Below are positions 40,054-48,572 of a stretch of 64,000 bases of DNA, one piece after another (positions within the stretch are counted from its first letter, which is position 1; each line of letters starts with the position of its first letter). A program made the translations under genes and the position numbers. The stretch comes from Geothrix campi (GTDB lineage: Bacteria > Acidobacteriota > Holophagae > Holophagales > Holophagaceae). The stretch lies in contig NZ_JANHMP010000001.1 in NCBI RefSeq assembly GCF_024609265.1, positions 1,364,001-1,428,000 of the forward strand, in the 5' to 3' direction. The notes under the pieces are model-generated. The model was given only the letters and a program-made list of their open reading frames with translations. It was not told the origin of the DNA and did not search any database.

Positions 40054-40587
40054 ATGTGGCCTGTGCTGTTGCTCTTCCTGCTTCCCGTCGGGGGCGGCAT
40101 CCCTGCCGGGGTGCTGCTCGCCCGGTCCAAGGGGCTGCCCTGGCCCATGACCGCCGGACTGTATTTCGCGTCGGATGTGCTGCTGGCCCTCGCCTTTGAG
40201 CCGATCCTCCGCCTGCTCGTGCTGCTGGCGGGAAAAATCCCCGTCCTGGCCCGGTTCGGCGCCGCGCTGAAGGAAGCCATGACCCGCACCGCAGCCCACG
40301 TCGGCGGCACCGGCGCGGGCCCCATCGCGCTCATCATGATCGCCTTCGGCGTGGACCCCATGACCGGACGCGCCTCGGCACTGGCCGCGGGGCATGGCTT
40401 CGTGATGGGCTGGGTATTCGCAATCACGGGCGACATGCTCTACTACGCGGTCATCGCCATCACGACCCTGCGTCTGAACGCCTACATCCGCGACCCGGAC
40501 GCCACGATGTGGATCGTCCTCGGCGCGATGTTCATCGTGCCCATGCTGGTCCGCTATCTACGGTCTGTCAGCACGCGCCAGCCCTAG
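40054..40587 (+). CDS. small integral membrane protein
   Basis: A 177-residue hydrophobic protein with about four membrane segments: WPVLLLFLLPVGGGIPAGVLL, GLYFASDVLLALAFEPIL, a Gly-rich segment GGTGAGPIALIMIAFG, and FVMGWVFAITGDMLYYAVIA with a further C-terminal helix. An amphipathic loop (GKIPVLARFGAALKEAMTR) joins the second and third segments. I recognise no family with certainty; a small multidrug-export-like fold is possible. No enzymatic motif is seen. The ATG at 40054 has only a weak Shine-Dalgarno. Confidence 0.75.
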   Translation: MWPVLLLFLLPVGGGIPAGVLLARSKGLPWPMTAGLYFASDVLLALAFEPILRLLVLLAGKIPVLARFGAALKEAMTRTAAHVGGTGAGPIALIMIAFGVDPMTGRASALAAGHGFVMGWVFAITGDMLYYAVIAITTLRLNAYIRDPDATMWIVLGAMFIVPMLVRYLRSVSTRQP

Positions 40588-40782
40588 GCCTGGTCCACGC
40601 CGCCGGCGGATCGCCGGGCGTGTCTTCCCGGAAAAATCTGTGGCTCCGGGGCCCGCCGGGACGAAGAATGATGCCGTGGTAGGCCGATGCTGAGGGACCA
40701 GCTTTCCCACCATCCCCAGATGTTTCTCGCCGGGAAGGGCCTTCCCGAGGCTCTGCCCTGCCACGCCACCGAGGAGGTTCCC

Positions 40783-41535
40783 ATGCGCCTGAAGGGCAAG
40801 ACCATTCTCGTCACCGGCGGGGCCAGCGGCATCGGGCTCGCCACCGTGGAACGCTGCCTGCAGGAGGGCGCCCAGGTGGTCCTGGCGGATCTGCCCGGCC
40901 CCGCGGGCGGACTGCGCGCCCAGGAGCTGGACGAGCATCACCCCGGCCGCTGCCTCTTCCTGCCCTGCGATGTCACCTCCACCGACCAGGTGGACCAGCT
41001 CATCGCCGATACGGTGGCGCAATTCGGCAGCCTGGACGGGGTGTTCAACAACGCGGGCATCGGCGGCATGAACCCCGCGGACAGCTATTCCGACGAAGCC
41101 TTCCTGCGGGTGCTCGACATCAACCTGACCGGTGTGTTCCGCGTGGCGCGGGCCGCGCTGCGCCAGATGTACCAGCAGCGCCGCGGCAGCATCGTCAACT
41201 GCGCCTCGATCCTGGGCCTGTTCGGGCAGACCATGACCGCGGCCTACTCCACCGCCAAGGGCGGCGTCGTGAACCTCACGCGCACGCTGGCGCTCGAAGC
41301 CGCCACCAAGGGCGTGCGGGTGAACGCCGTCGGCCCCGGCTACATCGACACGCCCCTGCTGGCGGCGCTGGACGCCAACGCCCGCGAGGCCCTCATCGAC
41401 CTGCATCCCCTGGGCCGCCTGGGCCGCCCGGAGGAAGTCGCCAACGCCGTGGTGTACCTGCTGAGCGACGAGGCCAGCTTCACCACTGGCGCCCTCCTCA
41501 TGGTGGATGGCGGCTTCACGGCTGGGAAGTCCTGA
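40783..41535 (+). CDS. short-chain dehydrogenase/reductase
   Basis: A 250-residue classical SDR. It has the cofactor loop TGGASGIG, the NNAGIGG motif, the catalytic Ser in VNCASILGLFG, and YSTAKGG (YxxxK). Asp in LADLPG after the second strand suggests NAD preference. The C-terminal GRPEEVANAVVYLLSDEASF and MVDGGFTAGK are typical of FabG-like enzymes. The substrate is unknown. I chose the ATG at 40783, preceded by GAGGAGG. Its 3' end overlaps the convergent ABM-domain gene by 20 bp. Confidence 0.93.
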   Translation: MRLKGKTILVTGGASGIGLATVERCLQEGAQVVLADLPGPAGGLRAQELDEHHPGRCLFLPCDVTSTDQVDQLIADTVAQFGSLDGVFNNAGIGGMNPADSYSDEAFLRVLDINLTGVFRVARAALRQMYQQRRGSIVNCASILGLFGQTMTAAYSTAKGGVVNLTRTLALEAATKGVRVNAVGPGYIDTPLLAALDANAREALIDLHPLGRLGRPEEVANAVVYLLSDEASFTTGALLMVDGGFTAGKS

Positions 41536-41881
41536 TGGCGGCGGCCTGGTAGGTCCCCCGCACCATCTCGACGCCCCAGCGCTTCAGGTCCGCAGGCAGG
41601 TCGAACCCGAGCCGCTGGTAGTGGGCGCGGACCTCCCGGCCCGCGTCCTCGTAGGCTTCGCGGCTGGCCCAGGCGGCGAGGGTCACGAGGTTGAAGGCGG
41701 AAGCGCCGTCCCGCTGCTCGAGGACCAGGTGGCCGCGGAAACCCGGCAGGGTGCGGATGAAGGCCAGGTTCTGCTCCATCCGGTCCGTGAACGCGGCCCG
41801 ATTGGCCTCGGGCACCACGAAGCAGTCGTGCAGGAAGTAGAGGCCGGGTTCGCGATCCAAATCGAAGGTGAAGGTGGACAT
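41516..41881 (-). CDS. antibiotic biosynthesis monooxygenase (ABM) domain protein
   Basis: A 121-residue dimeric alpha+beta-barrel (ABM) protein. The pattern FVVPEANRAAFTDRMEQNLAF, then LPGFRGHLVLEQRDG and LAAWASREAYEDAGREVRAHY, matches the family. Members act as small cofactorless monooxygenases or quinol-processing enzymes. It is divergent from the AraC gene across 113 bp, so the AraC protein may regulate it. GGAGCCCC precedes the ATG. Confidence 0.88.
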   Translation of the reverse strand: MSTFTFDLDREPGLYFLHDCFVVPEANRAAFTDRMEQNLAFIRTLPGFRGHLVLEQRDGASAFNLVTLAAWASREAYEDAGREVRAHYQRLGFDLPADLKRWGVEMVRGTYQAAAIRTSQP

Positions 41882-41994
41882 GGGGGCTCCTTGGGGGCGG
41901 GCGGAAGCGTCTGCGCCGCCCCCTGATTCTTGTCGCGACGGCCATTGGGAACTTGTATGAATTCAGTGGCTCCGGGCAGGGGTAGGATCACTCC

Positions 41995-42777
41995 ATGCAG
42001 GTCCACTCCTTCGCTCCCGGCGAGGCGCTCGCCCCCTTCGTCCGCGCCTTCGAGATCATCGAGGCGGGCGCGGCGATGGAGAAGCTGCTCGTCCCGGAGA
42101 CGGGCCTGATCCTGGGCTTCCGCTACTCGGGTTCGTCGAGCCTGGTGGACGGACCGGCCCAGGCCGTCGTCCCGGATCAGGTCGTGACGGGCCTGCGGGC
42201 CACGGCCCGGCGCATGCTCACCAGCGCCGGCAGCGGGATCGTCCTGGCGAAGTTCCGGGCGGGCGCCGCTGGGGCCTTCTTCGACCCGCCCCTGCAACAG
42301 CTCTTCGGAGCCACCGTCGCCCTCGAGGAACTCATGGACCCCCGGGAGGTCGAGGCGGCCTCGGCCCGCATCCGGGCGGCCCGGACCCACCGGGAACGGG
42401 TGGACGCCCTCGAGCAGTTCCTGCTCCGGCGCAGGGCGCGCAAAGCCTGGCAGGCGGATCCCCTCGTGGGCGCGGCGCTGCGGGCCATCCACGCCGACCC
42501 GGGCGCGATGCGCGTCGGCCCCCTCGCCAGGGACCTCGGGCTGAGCGTCGACGGGCTGGAGAAGCGGTTCCGCCGCGGCGTCGGAGCCTCGCCCAAGCAG
42601 TTGGCCTCCCTCCTCCGGCTGCGGCGGGCCCTCCGGGCACACCGCCAGGGCTCGCCCCTGACCCAACTCGCACTCGAGGCGGGGTACTACGATCAGGCGC
42701 ATTTCATCCGGCAGGTCGTCGCGGCGGTCGGGATGGCGCCGCGGGCCTTCCTCCACGCCTCGGAGTTCTGCCTCTGA
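41995..42777 (+). CDS. AraC-family transcriptional regulator
   Basis: A 260-residue regulator. The C-terminal two-helix-turn-helix domain is clear: VGPLARDLGLSVDGLEKRFR and then SPLTQLALEAGYYDQAHFIR with the usual F..G..P end (VVAAVGMAPRAFL). The N-terminal 150 residues resemble the DUF6597-type sensor of AraC proteins (FAPGEALAPFVRAFEIIEA). It is divergent from the ABM-domain gene. Confidence 0.93.
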   Translation: MQVHSFAPGEALAPFVRAFEIIEAGAAMEKLLVPETGLILGFRYSGSSSLVDGPAQAVVPDQVVTGLRATARRMLTSAGSGIVLAKFRAGAAGAFFDPPLQQLFGATVALEELMDPREVEAASARIRAARTHRERVDALEQFLLRRRARKAWQADPLVGAALRAIHADPGAMRVGPLARDLGLSVDGLEKRFRRGVGASPKQLASLLRLRRALRAHRQGSPLTQLALEAGYYDQAHFIRQVVAAVGMAPRAFLHASEFCL

Positions 42778-42865
42778 GCCGAGGCCGGCGTGGGAAGGAA
42801 GTGGGCGAAGGTGGGGGGCGCGGCGGGGCGGGTCACCGTCCTCCCTGAAGCTGGGATACTGCCCT

Positions 42866-43648
42866 ATGTCCCTTCCGGTTTCCGATCCCCCGCAGGCCCC
42901 CGTGGAGCGCCCGCTCCTGGTCCTGCTGCCGGGTCTGGACGGCACGGGGCTGATGTTCGAGCCGTTCGTGAAGGCCCTCGGCAGCTTCAAGGCGCGGGTG
43001 GTGCGCTATCCGGAGGGCCTGACTTCGTACGCGGCCTGCCTGCACTTCGCCCGGGTGCAGTTGCCCCGGGGCCGGCCCTACCTCCTGTTGGGGGAATCCT
43101 TTTCGGGCCCCGTGGCCATGGCCCTGGCGGCGGAGCAGCCGGAGGGCCTGGTGGGCCTGGTGCTCTGCGGCACCTTCGCCCGGAACCCCCGCCCCGGCCT
43201 GGCCTGGGCCGTGGCGCTGCTCGGGCTCCTGCCGGGCCGCCTGCCCCTCGCCCTGCTCCGCTACCTGCTGCTGGGCCGCTGGGCCACGGAGCCCCTGCTG
43301 GACCGGGTGCGGGCCATGGCTCCCCAGGTTCCCCCCAACACGCTGAAGGGCCGGCTGCGGTCGGTGGTGACCGTGGACCAGACGCCCCTGCTGGGACGGA
43401 TCCAGGTGCCGTCCCTGGCCCTCGTCGGCGCCCAGGACCGGCTGGTGCCACCGGCGGCCACGGACTGGCTCCGCAGCCACCTGCCCAACCTGGATGTCAC
43501 GCGGCTCCAGGGCCCCCACTGGCTCCTCCAGACCCGCCCCGACGCCGCCGTCCAGGCCATCGAGGCCTTCCTGGGCCGCCTGCCGAAACCCCCGGCGGCA
43601 GAATCGGTCAACGATCTTTCTGCCAGTGCTGGTGCTGCTGAAGGGTGA
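42866..43648 (+). CDS. alpha/beta-hydrolase
   Basis: A 260-residue alpha/beta-hydrolase. The oxyanion area LLPGLDGTG, the nucleophile elbow GESFSG (Ser), an Asp in GAQDRLVPP and a His in LQGPHWLLQTRP form the catalytic set. The substrate is unknown; the domain between the nucleophile and the Asp is a short hydrophobic lid (LLPGRLPLALLRYLLLGRW). The ATG at 42866 is poorly supported by a Shine-Dalgarno, but the protein start is plausible. The last 20 residues are low-complexity and run up to the edge of a repeat region. Confidence 0.88.
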   Translation: MSLPVSDPPQAPVERPLLVLLPGLDGTGLMFEPFVKALGSFKARVVRYPEGLTSYAACLHFARVQLPRGRPYLLLGESFSGPVAMALAAEQPEGLVGLVLCGTFARNPRPGLAWAVALLGLLPGRLPLALLRYLLLGRWATEPLLDRVRAMAPQVPPNTLKGRLRSVVTVDQTPLLGRIQVPSLALVGAQDRLVPPAATDWLRSHLPNLDVTRLQGPHWLLQTRPDAAVQAIEAFLGRLPKPPAAESVNDLSASAGAAEG

Positions 43649-44093
43649 TTTCGCGCTGCGAGTTCCCCGGTCGACTGGCGAGACCCAGGGGATAAAAGAC
43701 CAGATGAAGCGGAGGGCAACGGAGGCACTGAGGAAAGCGGAGCAAGACAGAACTCCTTGTCAGCTTTTCTCCGCTCCCCTCCGCTGCTCCGCTTGCCTCC
43801 GCTTATTGGTGCTGTTCAGCCGGGACGACACCAGGGAAAGAGAAGCGAAGCCACCGATGCACACCGATGGACACCGATGAAAAGACGCTTCAGCCGCTGA
43901 TTTCAGTGATGACGGTGATGGCGCGCCGCGGGTTCCCCGATCAACGGGCGAGACCCAGGGATGAAGGACCAGATGAAGCGGAGGACAACGGAGGAACGGA
44001 GGAAAGCGGAGCAAGACAGAACTCGTTGCCTGCTTTTCTCCGCTCCCCTCCGTCGCTCCGCTTGTCTCCGCTTATTCATGCTGTTCAACCCGA
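43644..44093. repeat. two direct copies of a 180-bp hairpin repeat flanking a GATGGACACCGAT block
   Basis: Copy A (43644-43825) and copy B (43914-44093) share blocks such as GGCGAGACCCAGGG, ACCAGATGAAGCGGAGG, AAAGCGGAGCAAGACAGAAC and CTTTTCTCCGCTCCCCTCCG. Each can fold on itself (AGCGGAGG runs against TCCGCTCC runs). Between them 43854-43913 has CACCGATGGACACCGATGA and CAGCCGCTGATTTCAGTGAT, nearly the left arm of the 36193 element. The 514-bp gap (43649-44162) has no supported gene. Confidence 0.75.
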
Positions 44094-44162
44094 CTCCCGA
44101 CTCCGCCCAGGGTTCCGCCACACTCCCGGCTGCTGGAAGGCCATTCCTGGGATACTCGCTCC

Positions 44163-44726
44163 ATGTCATTCCTTTCCCGCCCCGCGATCCGCTGGTCCGT
44201 GCTCGTCGCCCTCTGGGCCCTGGTGGGCGCGGTGCTGTGGATCGTGCTGGTGCAGGTCTTCCTGCTGGCCCTGAACCCCTTCTGCCACCTGCAGCAGCCG
44301 GGCGTGGCGCGGGTGCAGGTGGTGAGCGTGGACCGCAATCAGGACAGCCAGATCACGGACTTCGTCACCGTGAAGCACGGCCGGGCGGAGCGGGTGCTCA
44401 ACCTCGCCAAGTCCGAGGCGGAGGAGCTGCGCCCGGATGACGAGGTGTGGCTCCTCGAAGCCTGGTACGCGGATGGCCTGCGCCCCACCCAGTTCCGCCT
44501 GACGCTTCTGCGGGTGCTGGTGGAGTACCCGGTGCTCCTGCTGCTGCCCGCCGCCTGGGGCCTGTGGCGTGTGCGCAAGGCGAAGCAGGTTGCCGATGCC
44601 GCCCCGCCCCCACCCGTGCGCCGCACCTTCACCGATGACTTCCACCTCCGGGCCCAGCGCTTCGCCAAGCCGGCGGAGGAGAAAAAGGAAGATCCGCCAC
44701 GGATGAACACTGATGAACACGGATAA
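44163..44726 (+). CDS. membrane protein whose C-terminus runs into an intergenic repeat
   Basis: A 187-residue protein with two membrane helices (SVLVALWALVGAVLWIVLVQVF and VLVEYPVLLLLPAAWGLW) and a soluble middle domain (VDRNQDSQITDFVTVKHGRA). No family is recognised; the middle resembles small DUF3592-like exported domains only in layout. The last residues (PPRMNTDEHG) are encoded by the repeat at 44696-44773, which also supplies the stop codon. The real C-terminus may once have ended elsewhere. Confidence 0.7.
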   Translation: MSFLSRPAIRWSVLVALWALVGAVLWIVLVQVFLLALNPFCHLQQPGVARVQVVSVDRNQDSQITDFVTVKHGRAERVLNLAKSEAEELRPDDEVWLLEAWYADGLRPTQFRLTLLRVLVEYPVLLLLPAAWGLWRVRKAKQVADAAPPPPVRRTFTDDFHLRAQRFAKPAEEKKEDPPRMNTDEHG

Positions 44727-44773
44727 AAGCTGACCTTTGTTTCAATCTGTGTTCATCCGTGTTCATCTGTGGC
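44696..44773. repeat. 29-bp-arm inverted repeat of the GATGAACAC family
   Basis: Left arm 44696-44724 (GCCACGGATGAACACTGATG, then AACACGGAT) and right arm 44745-44773 in reverse (ATCTGTGTTCATCCGTG, then TTCATCTGTGGC) pair over 29 bp with a few mismatches and a 20-base loop. It lies between converging genes and may act as a terminator. It is the same family as 36193-36490. Confidence 0.75.
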
Positions 44774-44812
44774 TTCAATCGCTTTTCGACCCAAATTCAC
44801 CGGGTTCCCCGC

Positions 44813-45676
44813 CTACTTCGCGGGTTCCTTCGGGGGCTTGGGGGCCCAGAAGGCGGGGTCGCTGGCGACCACGAAGGGGGCGGGGTAGCTGAGCTTGGGG
44901 CTGAAGGCGAAGAGCTGGTTCTCCACGCCGTTGACCGTGTCCGTGAAGGCCTTCTGCATGGCCTTGCGGCCCTCCTCGCCCAGGGCGTCCTGGAAGGCTT
45001 TGTTGGCGGTATCCATGGCGTCCATGTCTGCCAGGGACTTCATGGGACGCAGCACCACGAAGGTGGGGGACCAGGTGCCGGCCTCCACTTCGTAGAACGC
45101 GAAGGAGGCGGGGAAGTGGCTCTTCTCGTAGGCGGCGAGGGCCATCTTCACGCCCTCCTCGAAGGCCACACCCATGCCCTGCTTGATGCGGAAGGTGCGC
45201 ACCCGCATGTACCGCATCTTGCCGATCTCCACAGGCGGCCCGTAGCTCAGGTCCTTGCGGAGGGTGCCCAGGAAGCTGCGCGTGCCGCTGAGGTGGTCGC
45301 CGTCCTTCAGGGAGATGGCGTCGATCTCCTTCCTGAGGGCCGGGTTCTTGTCCGCCTCGGTCTGCTTGGCCTCCCAGTCCGCGTACGAACTGTAGCCCAT
45401 GATGAACCAGGCCTCCGAGGGCCCCGTGAGCGAACTCATGCCCATGTAGTAGTCCGTGGACTTGCCCTTGGCGAGCACGCGGCCCCAGGCGGACTCCGAA
45501 GCCGCGTGGGCCGCGCCGTGCCCAGGTTTGACCTCCTCGCGGTAGAACATCATGAGGGGCGGCGGCGGCAGGGGACCGCTCTGGGCCTGCAGGGCCGTGC
45601 CGGCCAGGGCCAGCAGGGCCGGCGCCACGAGGAGGGCCAGCCGGGAGAGTCGCGATGAAAAGGGTGGAAGGTTCAT
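44813..45676 (-). CDS. exported protein of unknown function
   Basis: A 287-residue protein with a signal peptide (residues 1-31: [22 protein letters not shown]). The mature part looks like two tandem alpha/beta ferredoxin-like (ABM/EthD-like) halves: FYREEVKPGHGAAHAASESA and RTFRIKQGMGVAFEEGVKMA, each followed by similar strands. No catalytic residues are evident. Homologues in Acidobacteriota genomes are often unnamed. I chose the ATG at 45676, preceded by GGAGGTGGG. The region upstream to 45958 is mostly AT-rich or a gene remnant. Confidence 0.75.
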   Translation of the reverse strand: MNLPPFSSRLSRLALLVAPALLALAGTALQAQSGPLPPPPLMMFYREEVKPGHGAAHAASESAWGRVLAKGKSTDYYMGMSSLTGPSEAWFIMGYSSYADWEAKQTEADKNPALRKEIDAISLKDGDHLSGTRSFLGTLRKDLSYGPPVEIGKMRYMRVRTFRIKQGMGVAFEEGVKMALAAYEKSHFPASFAFYEVEAGTWSPTFVVLRPMKSLADMDAMDTANKAFQDALGEEGRKAMQKAFTDTVNGVENQLFAFSPKLSYPAPFVVASDPAFWAPKPPKEPAK

Positions 45677-45718
45677 GGCAGCCCACCTCCAGAGGGCGGC
45701 CCCGAGCGTAGTCCCCAT

Positions 45719-45898
45719 TCATTGTCCGTACCTAGTAATTTTTATGTTGTAACACGAATGGTTAATCTTTTTAATACAAAAATAAACCTGCTGGTATCTA
45801 GCTTTAAACTGGAGGTTGGCGGCGGCCCAGCCGCAGGTGGAGCACGTGAGCAGGCGGGTCCGCCAGTCGCCGAAATAGTCCAGGATGAGCGCGGTCAC
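45719..45898 (-). pseudogene. possible remnant of a CxxC zinc-ribbon protein
   Basis: A GTG at 45896-45898 opens a 59-residue frame that begins VTALILDYFGDWRTRLLTCS and continues TCGWAAANLQF. It reads like a real protein start with a CSTCGW metal-binding pair. After about residue 33 the DNA becomes strongly AT-rich, and the residues (KARYQQVYFCIKKINHSCYN) look unrelated. I read it as a gene truncated at a junction near 45800, but it could be a genuine small protein. Confidence 0.4.
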
Positions 45899-45958
45899 AG
45901 GGCCTCCAGGGATGCAGATTCCAGTCTTTCCGCATCCCTTGGACAGCCCTTGTCCAGT

Positions 45959-47200
45959 TCAGGTTCCTTCCGGCTTGCCGACTTCCGATGAGCGGAAGCT
46001 CCGGTAGAGCAGCAGGTCGTAGAGGATCTTCAGGCCACCGGCGATGAGGAAGGGCGCGCCCGCCAGGGCCGGCACGGCCAGCAGGGGCCCCGCGAGCACG
46101 GGCGAGATGGCGGCGCCGGTGGTGCGGGCGATCCCCGTGACGCCGGCGGCGGCGGAGCGCTCGTCCGGGGCCACCACGGCCATGGTGTAGGCCTGGCGCG
46201 TGGGCACGTCCATCTGCGAAATGCTGAACCGCAGCAGCAGCATGGCCACGGCCAGCGGCAGGTTCGGCATGAGCGGCACCAGGATCAGCAGCACGTTCGA
46301 AGGGATGTGGGTGAAGACCATGGTACGGATGAGCCCGATCTTCCCCGCCAGCTTCACGGCATAGAGGCTGGAGAGCCCGGCCAGGATGTTGGCCGCGAAG
46401 AAGATGGAACCCAGGGCCCCCGGCGCCACACCGAACTTCACGTGGAACCAGTAGGCCACGATGCTCTGGATGACGAAGCCCCCGGCGAAGGCGTCCAGCG
46501 AGAACAGGGCTGACAGCCGCAGCACCACGCCCTTCGAGGCGTGCAGGCCCCAGCGACTGGCGTGGATCGCGGCGGGCGGCGCCTCCACGGCCGGCGACAG
46601 CCGCGTGAACAACCCCGCGAGGAGCAGTCCCACGGCGGCGTAGGCGAAGACCAGCACGCGGTAGCTGGCCACGGGGGTGTGGCCGGCGGCCTGGAGGGCC
46701 TGGGCGGACCAGCCCCCAGCCAGGGCCCCGATGGCGGTGGCGAAGGAGCCGGTCAGGTTGTACCAGGCGAAGACGCCGGTGCGGCGCTCCCCGGGCAGCA
46801 CCTGGGAAAGCGCGGCCTGCTCGATGGCCAGGAAGGGGCCTACCTCGTTGCCGGAAGGGCTGATGACCCCGAAGGTGGCCGCCAGCACCAGCACGGTGAA
46901 GTCGCCGCTGAGGGCGAAGGGGATGCCCGCGGCCACCATGAGCGCCGCGCCCACCAGCAGCATCCTCTTCCGGCCCAGGCGGTCGGCGTGGAGGGTGATC
47001 CAGAGCGAGATGAGCGTGTCGCCCACCAGGGTCAGCGTGAGCAGCAGGCCGATGCGCCCCTCGCTGAAACCCAGGCCCGCCAGGTAGAGCACCAGCACCA
47101 CGGACAGGAACCCGTACGAGAACATCCGCCCAGCCCGCGTCAGGAAAAGCAGCCGGCCGTCGGGGCCCAAGGCTGATTCCTGGTGGCCGTTCGAGCGCAT
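45959..47200 (-). CDS. MFS transporter
   Basis: A 413-residue polytopic membrane protein with about twelve hydrophobic segments. The MFS loop-2/3 motif is visible as HADRLGRKRMLLVGA, and a related motif follows in the second half (LFSLDAFAGGFVIQ, then YAVKLAGKIGLIRTM). The substrate is unknown. I chose the ATG at 47200 with GGAGGC upstream. It is divergent from the DUF2164 gene. Confidence 0.93.
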   Translation of the reverse strand: MRSNGHQESALGPDGRLLFLTRAGRMFSYGFLSVVLVLYLAGLGFSEGRIGLLLTLTLVGDTLISLWITLHADRLGRKRMLLVGAALMVAAGIPFALSGDFTVLVLAATFGVISPSGNEVGPFLAIEQAALSQVLPGERRTGVFAWYNLTGSFATAIGALAGGWSAQALQAAGHTPVASYRVLVFAYAAVGLLLAGLFTRLSPAVEAPPAAIHASRWGLHASKGVVLRLSALFSLDAFAGGFVIQSIVAYWFHVKFGVAPGALGSIFFAANILAGLSSLYAVKLAGKIGLIRTMVFTHIPSNVLLILVPLMPNLPLAVAMLLLRFSISQMDVPTRQAYTMAVVAPDERSAAAGVTGIARTTGAAISPVLAGPLLAVPALAGAPFLIAGGLKILYDLLLYRSFRSSEVGKPEGT

Positions 47201-47262
47201 GGAGCCTCCGGGGAGTCCCCCACTGTACACTTGCCCGGCCGCCGACCGGCATAGGGCCGCCC

Positions 47263-47553
47263 ATGGACATCAAGCTCTCCCCCGATACCGAAAAGCGCCT
47301 GCACGGCGCCATCCAGCGCTTCGTGGCCGAGGAGTACGGCGAGATCCTCGGCGAGCTGGGGGCGGGGACCTTCCTCACCTTCTGCCTGAAGGAGCTCGGC
47401 CCGGCCATCTACAACCAGGCCGTGACCGACGCCCAGTCCTGCCTGCAGGAGCGCGTGACGGACCTGGAGAACATCTGCTTCGCCGAGGAGACCAGCTACT
47501 GGGACAAGGGCGGCGCGAAACGGATCCAACGCCGGCCCGACCATCGGCGGTAG
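47263..47553 (+). CDS. DUF2164-family protein
   Basis: A 96-residue cytoplasmic protein with the DUF2164 pattern: LSPDTEKRLHGAIQRFVAEE, then LGAGTFLTFCLKELGPAIYN with the conserved GPxxYNQ, and QAVTDAQSCLQERVTDLE. The function is unknown; it is a small helical protein common in many phyla. It begins a run of small genes ending at ridA. The C-terminal tail (GGAKRIQRRPDHRR) is basic and may bind nucleic acid. Confidence 0.85.
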   Translation: MDIKLSPDTEKRLHGAIQRFVAEEYGEILGELGAGTFLTFCLKELGPAIYNQAVTDAQSCLQERVTDLENICFAEETSYWDKGGAKRIQRRPDHRR

Positions 47554-47588
47554 CATCCGGTACCTGCCTCTGCAGCCCCGGACCCACC

Positions 47589-47954
47589 ATGCCCCACTGC
47601 ATCCTCGAAACCTCCAACAACCTCCTCGACCATCCGGACTGGGTGGACCTGCTGCGGAAGATCAACCGGGCCCTGGTGGCCACAGGGCTCTTCACCTCGG
47701 CGGACATCAAGAGCCGGGCCATCCAGCACGACCACTTCGTCATCGGCGACGGGGCGGCGGACCAGGCCTTTGTCACCCTGAACGTGCAGATCCTCAGCGG
47801 CCGCACGGACGAGGTGAAGGCCCAGATCAGCGAGGCCCTGCTCCAGGAGCTGGCGCGGGCCTTCCCCCGCAGCGCCGAAGGCATGCGCCTGAATCTCACC
47901 GTGCAGATCAGCGACCTGCACCGCGCCAGCTACCGCCGCCAGACCAGTGGCTAG
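47589..47954 (+). CDS. 5-carboxymethyl-2-hydroxymuconate isomerase-like protein
   Basis: A 121-residue tautomerase-superfamily trimer subunit. The start MPHCILETSNNLL gives the N-terminal Pro after Met removal, the catalytic base of this superfamily. DHFVIGDGAADQAFVTLNVQ and LSGRTDEVKAQISEALLQEL are characteristic of the HpaF/CHMI family. The natural substrate is uncertain, since no other homoprotocatechuate genes are nearby. Confidence 0.88.
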   Translation: MPHCILETSNNLLDHPDWVDLLRKINRALVATGLFTSADIKSRAIQHDHFVIGDGAADQAFVTLNVQILSGRTDEVKAQISEALLQELARAFPRSAEGMRLNLTVQISDLHRASYRRQTSG

Positions 47955-47962
47955 GAGCCCCC

Positions 47963-48169
47963 GTGACCGAACCCATCACGCCCCGCCAATTGATGCTGCT
48001 CCAGCTGGTGTCCAAGCACCCGGACGTGGCCCGGGACCACCTGCTCAAGGCCGGGGCGACGGAGGCCGACCTGACCTACCTGGAGCGCCACGACCTCATC
48101 CGCGAACGGGCCATCGGGCGCTACCGCGTGTCCCACATGGGCCTGGCCGTGCTGAAGCGGAGCCTGTGA
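47963..48169 (+). CDS. small winged-helix-like protein
   Basis: A 68-residue protein starting with GTG. The sequence LVSKHPDVARDHLLKAGATE, then LTYLERHDLIRERAIGRYRV looks like a compact winged-helix domain with a recognition helix and a wing. It overlaps no other gene and has GGAGCC upstream. It may be a small DNA-binding regulator of its neighbours. No family name is assigned. Confidence 0.7.
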   Translation: MTEPITPRQLMLLQLVSKHPDVARDHLLKAGATEADLTYLERHDLIRERAIGRYRVSHMGLAVLKRSL

Positions 48170-48191
48170 GCCCATCGGACCAGGAGGCCCC

Positions 48192-48572
48192 ATGACCCGC
48201 ATCCCCGTCGTCGCCCCCGGATCACCCGCACCGATTGGCCCCTACTCCAGGGCCGTGTGGGCTGGGGAGCTGCTCTACCTCTCGGGCCAGACACCCATCG
48301 ACCCCGCCACGGGCCGGCTGGTGGAGGGCGATATCACGGCCCAGACCCACCGGGCCTTCGACAACCTAGAGGCCGTGTTGAAGGATGCCGGACTCACGAT
48401 GGACCAGGTCATCAAGGTGAATGTCTACCTCACGACCATGGCCCACTTCCAGGGCATGAACGCCGCCTACGAATCCCGGTTCCAGACGCCCTATCCAGCC
48501 CGCACCACCGTCGCCGTGGCGGGGCTCCCCCTGGGCGCTTCCGTGGAGATCGAACTCGTGGCGAAACACTAG
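48192..48572 (+). CDS. ridA: RidA-family 2-iminobutanoate/2-iminopropanoate deaminase
   Basis: A 126-residue trimeric RidA subunit that hydrolyses reactive imines formed by PLP enzymes. The start VVAPGSPAPIGPYSRAV, the LSGQTPIDPATG strand and the conserved Arg in QTPYPARTTVAVAGLPLGA, with Glu in VEIELVA, are all present. AGGAGG precedes the ATG. The stop codon TAG (48570-48572) is part of the CTAG target duplication of the MITE that follows directly. Confidence 0.95.
   Translation: MTRIPVVAPGSPAPIGPYSRAVWAGELLYLSGQTPIDPATGRLVEGDITAQTHRAFDNLEAVLKDAGLTMDQVIKVNVYLTTMAHFQGMNAAYESRFQTPYPARTTVAVAGLPLGASVEIELVAKH

Noticed and set aside
36190-44780. CRISPR array
   Set aside because: The repeats here vary in spacing, are mostly inverted and lack equal-sized unique spacers; no cas gene is in the window.
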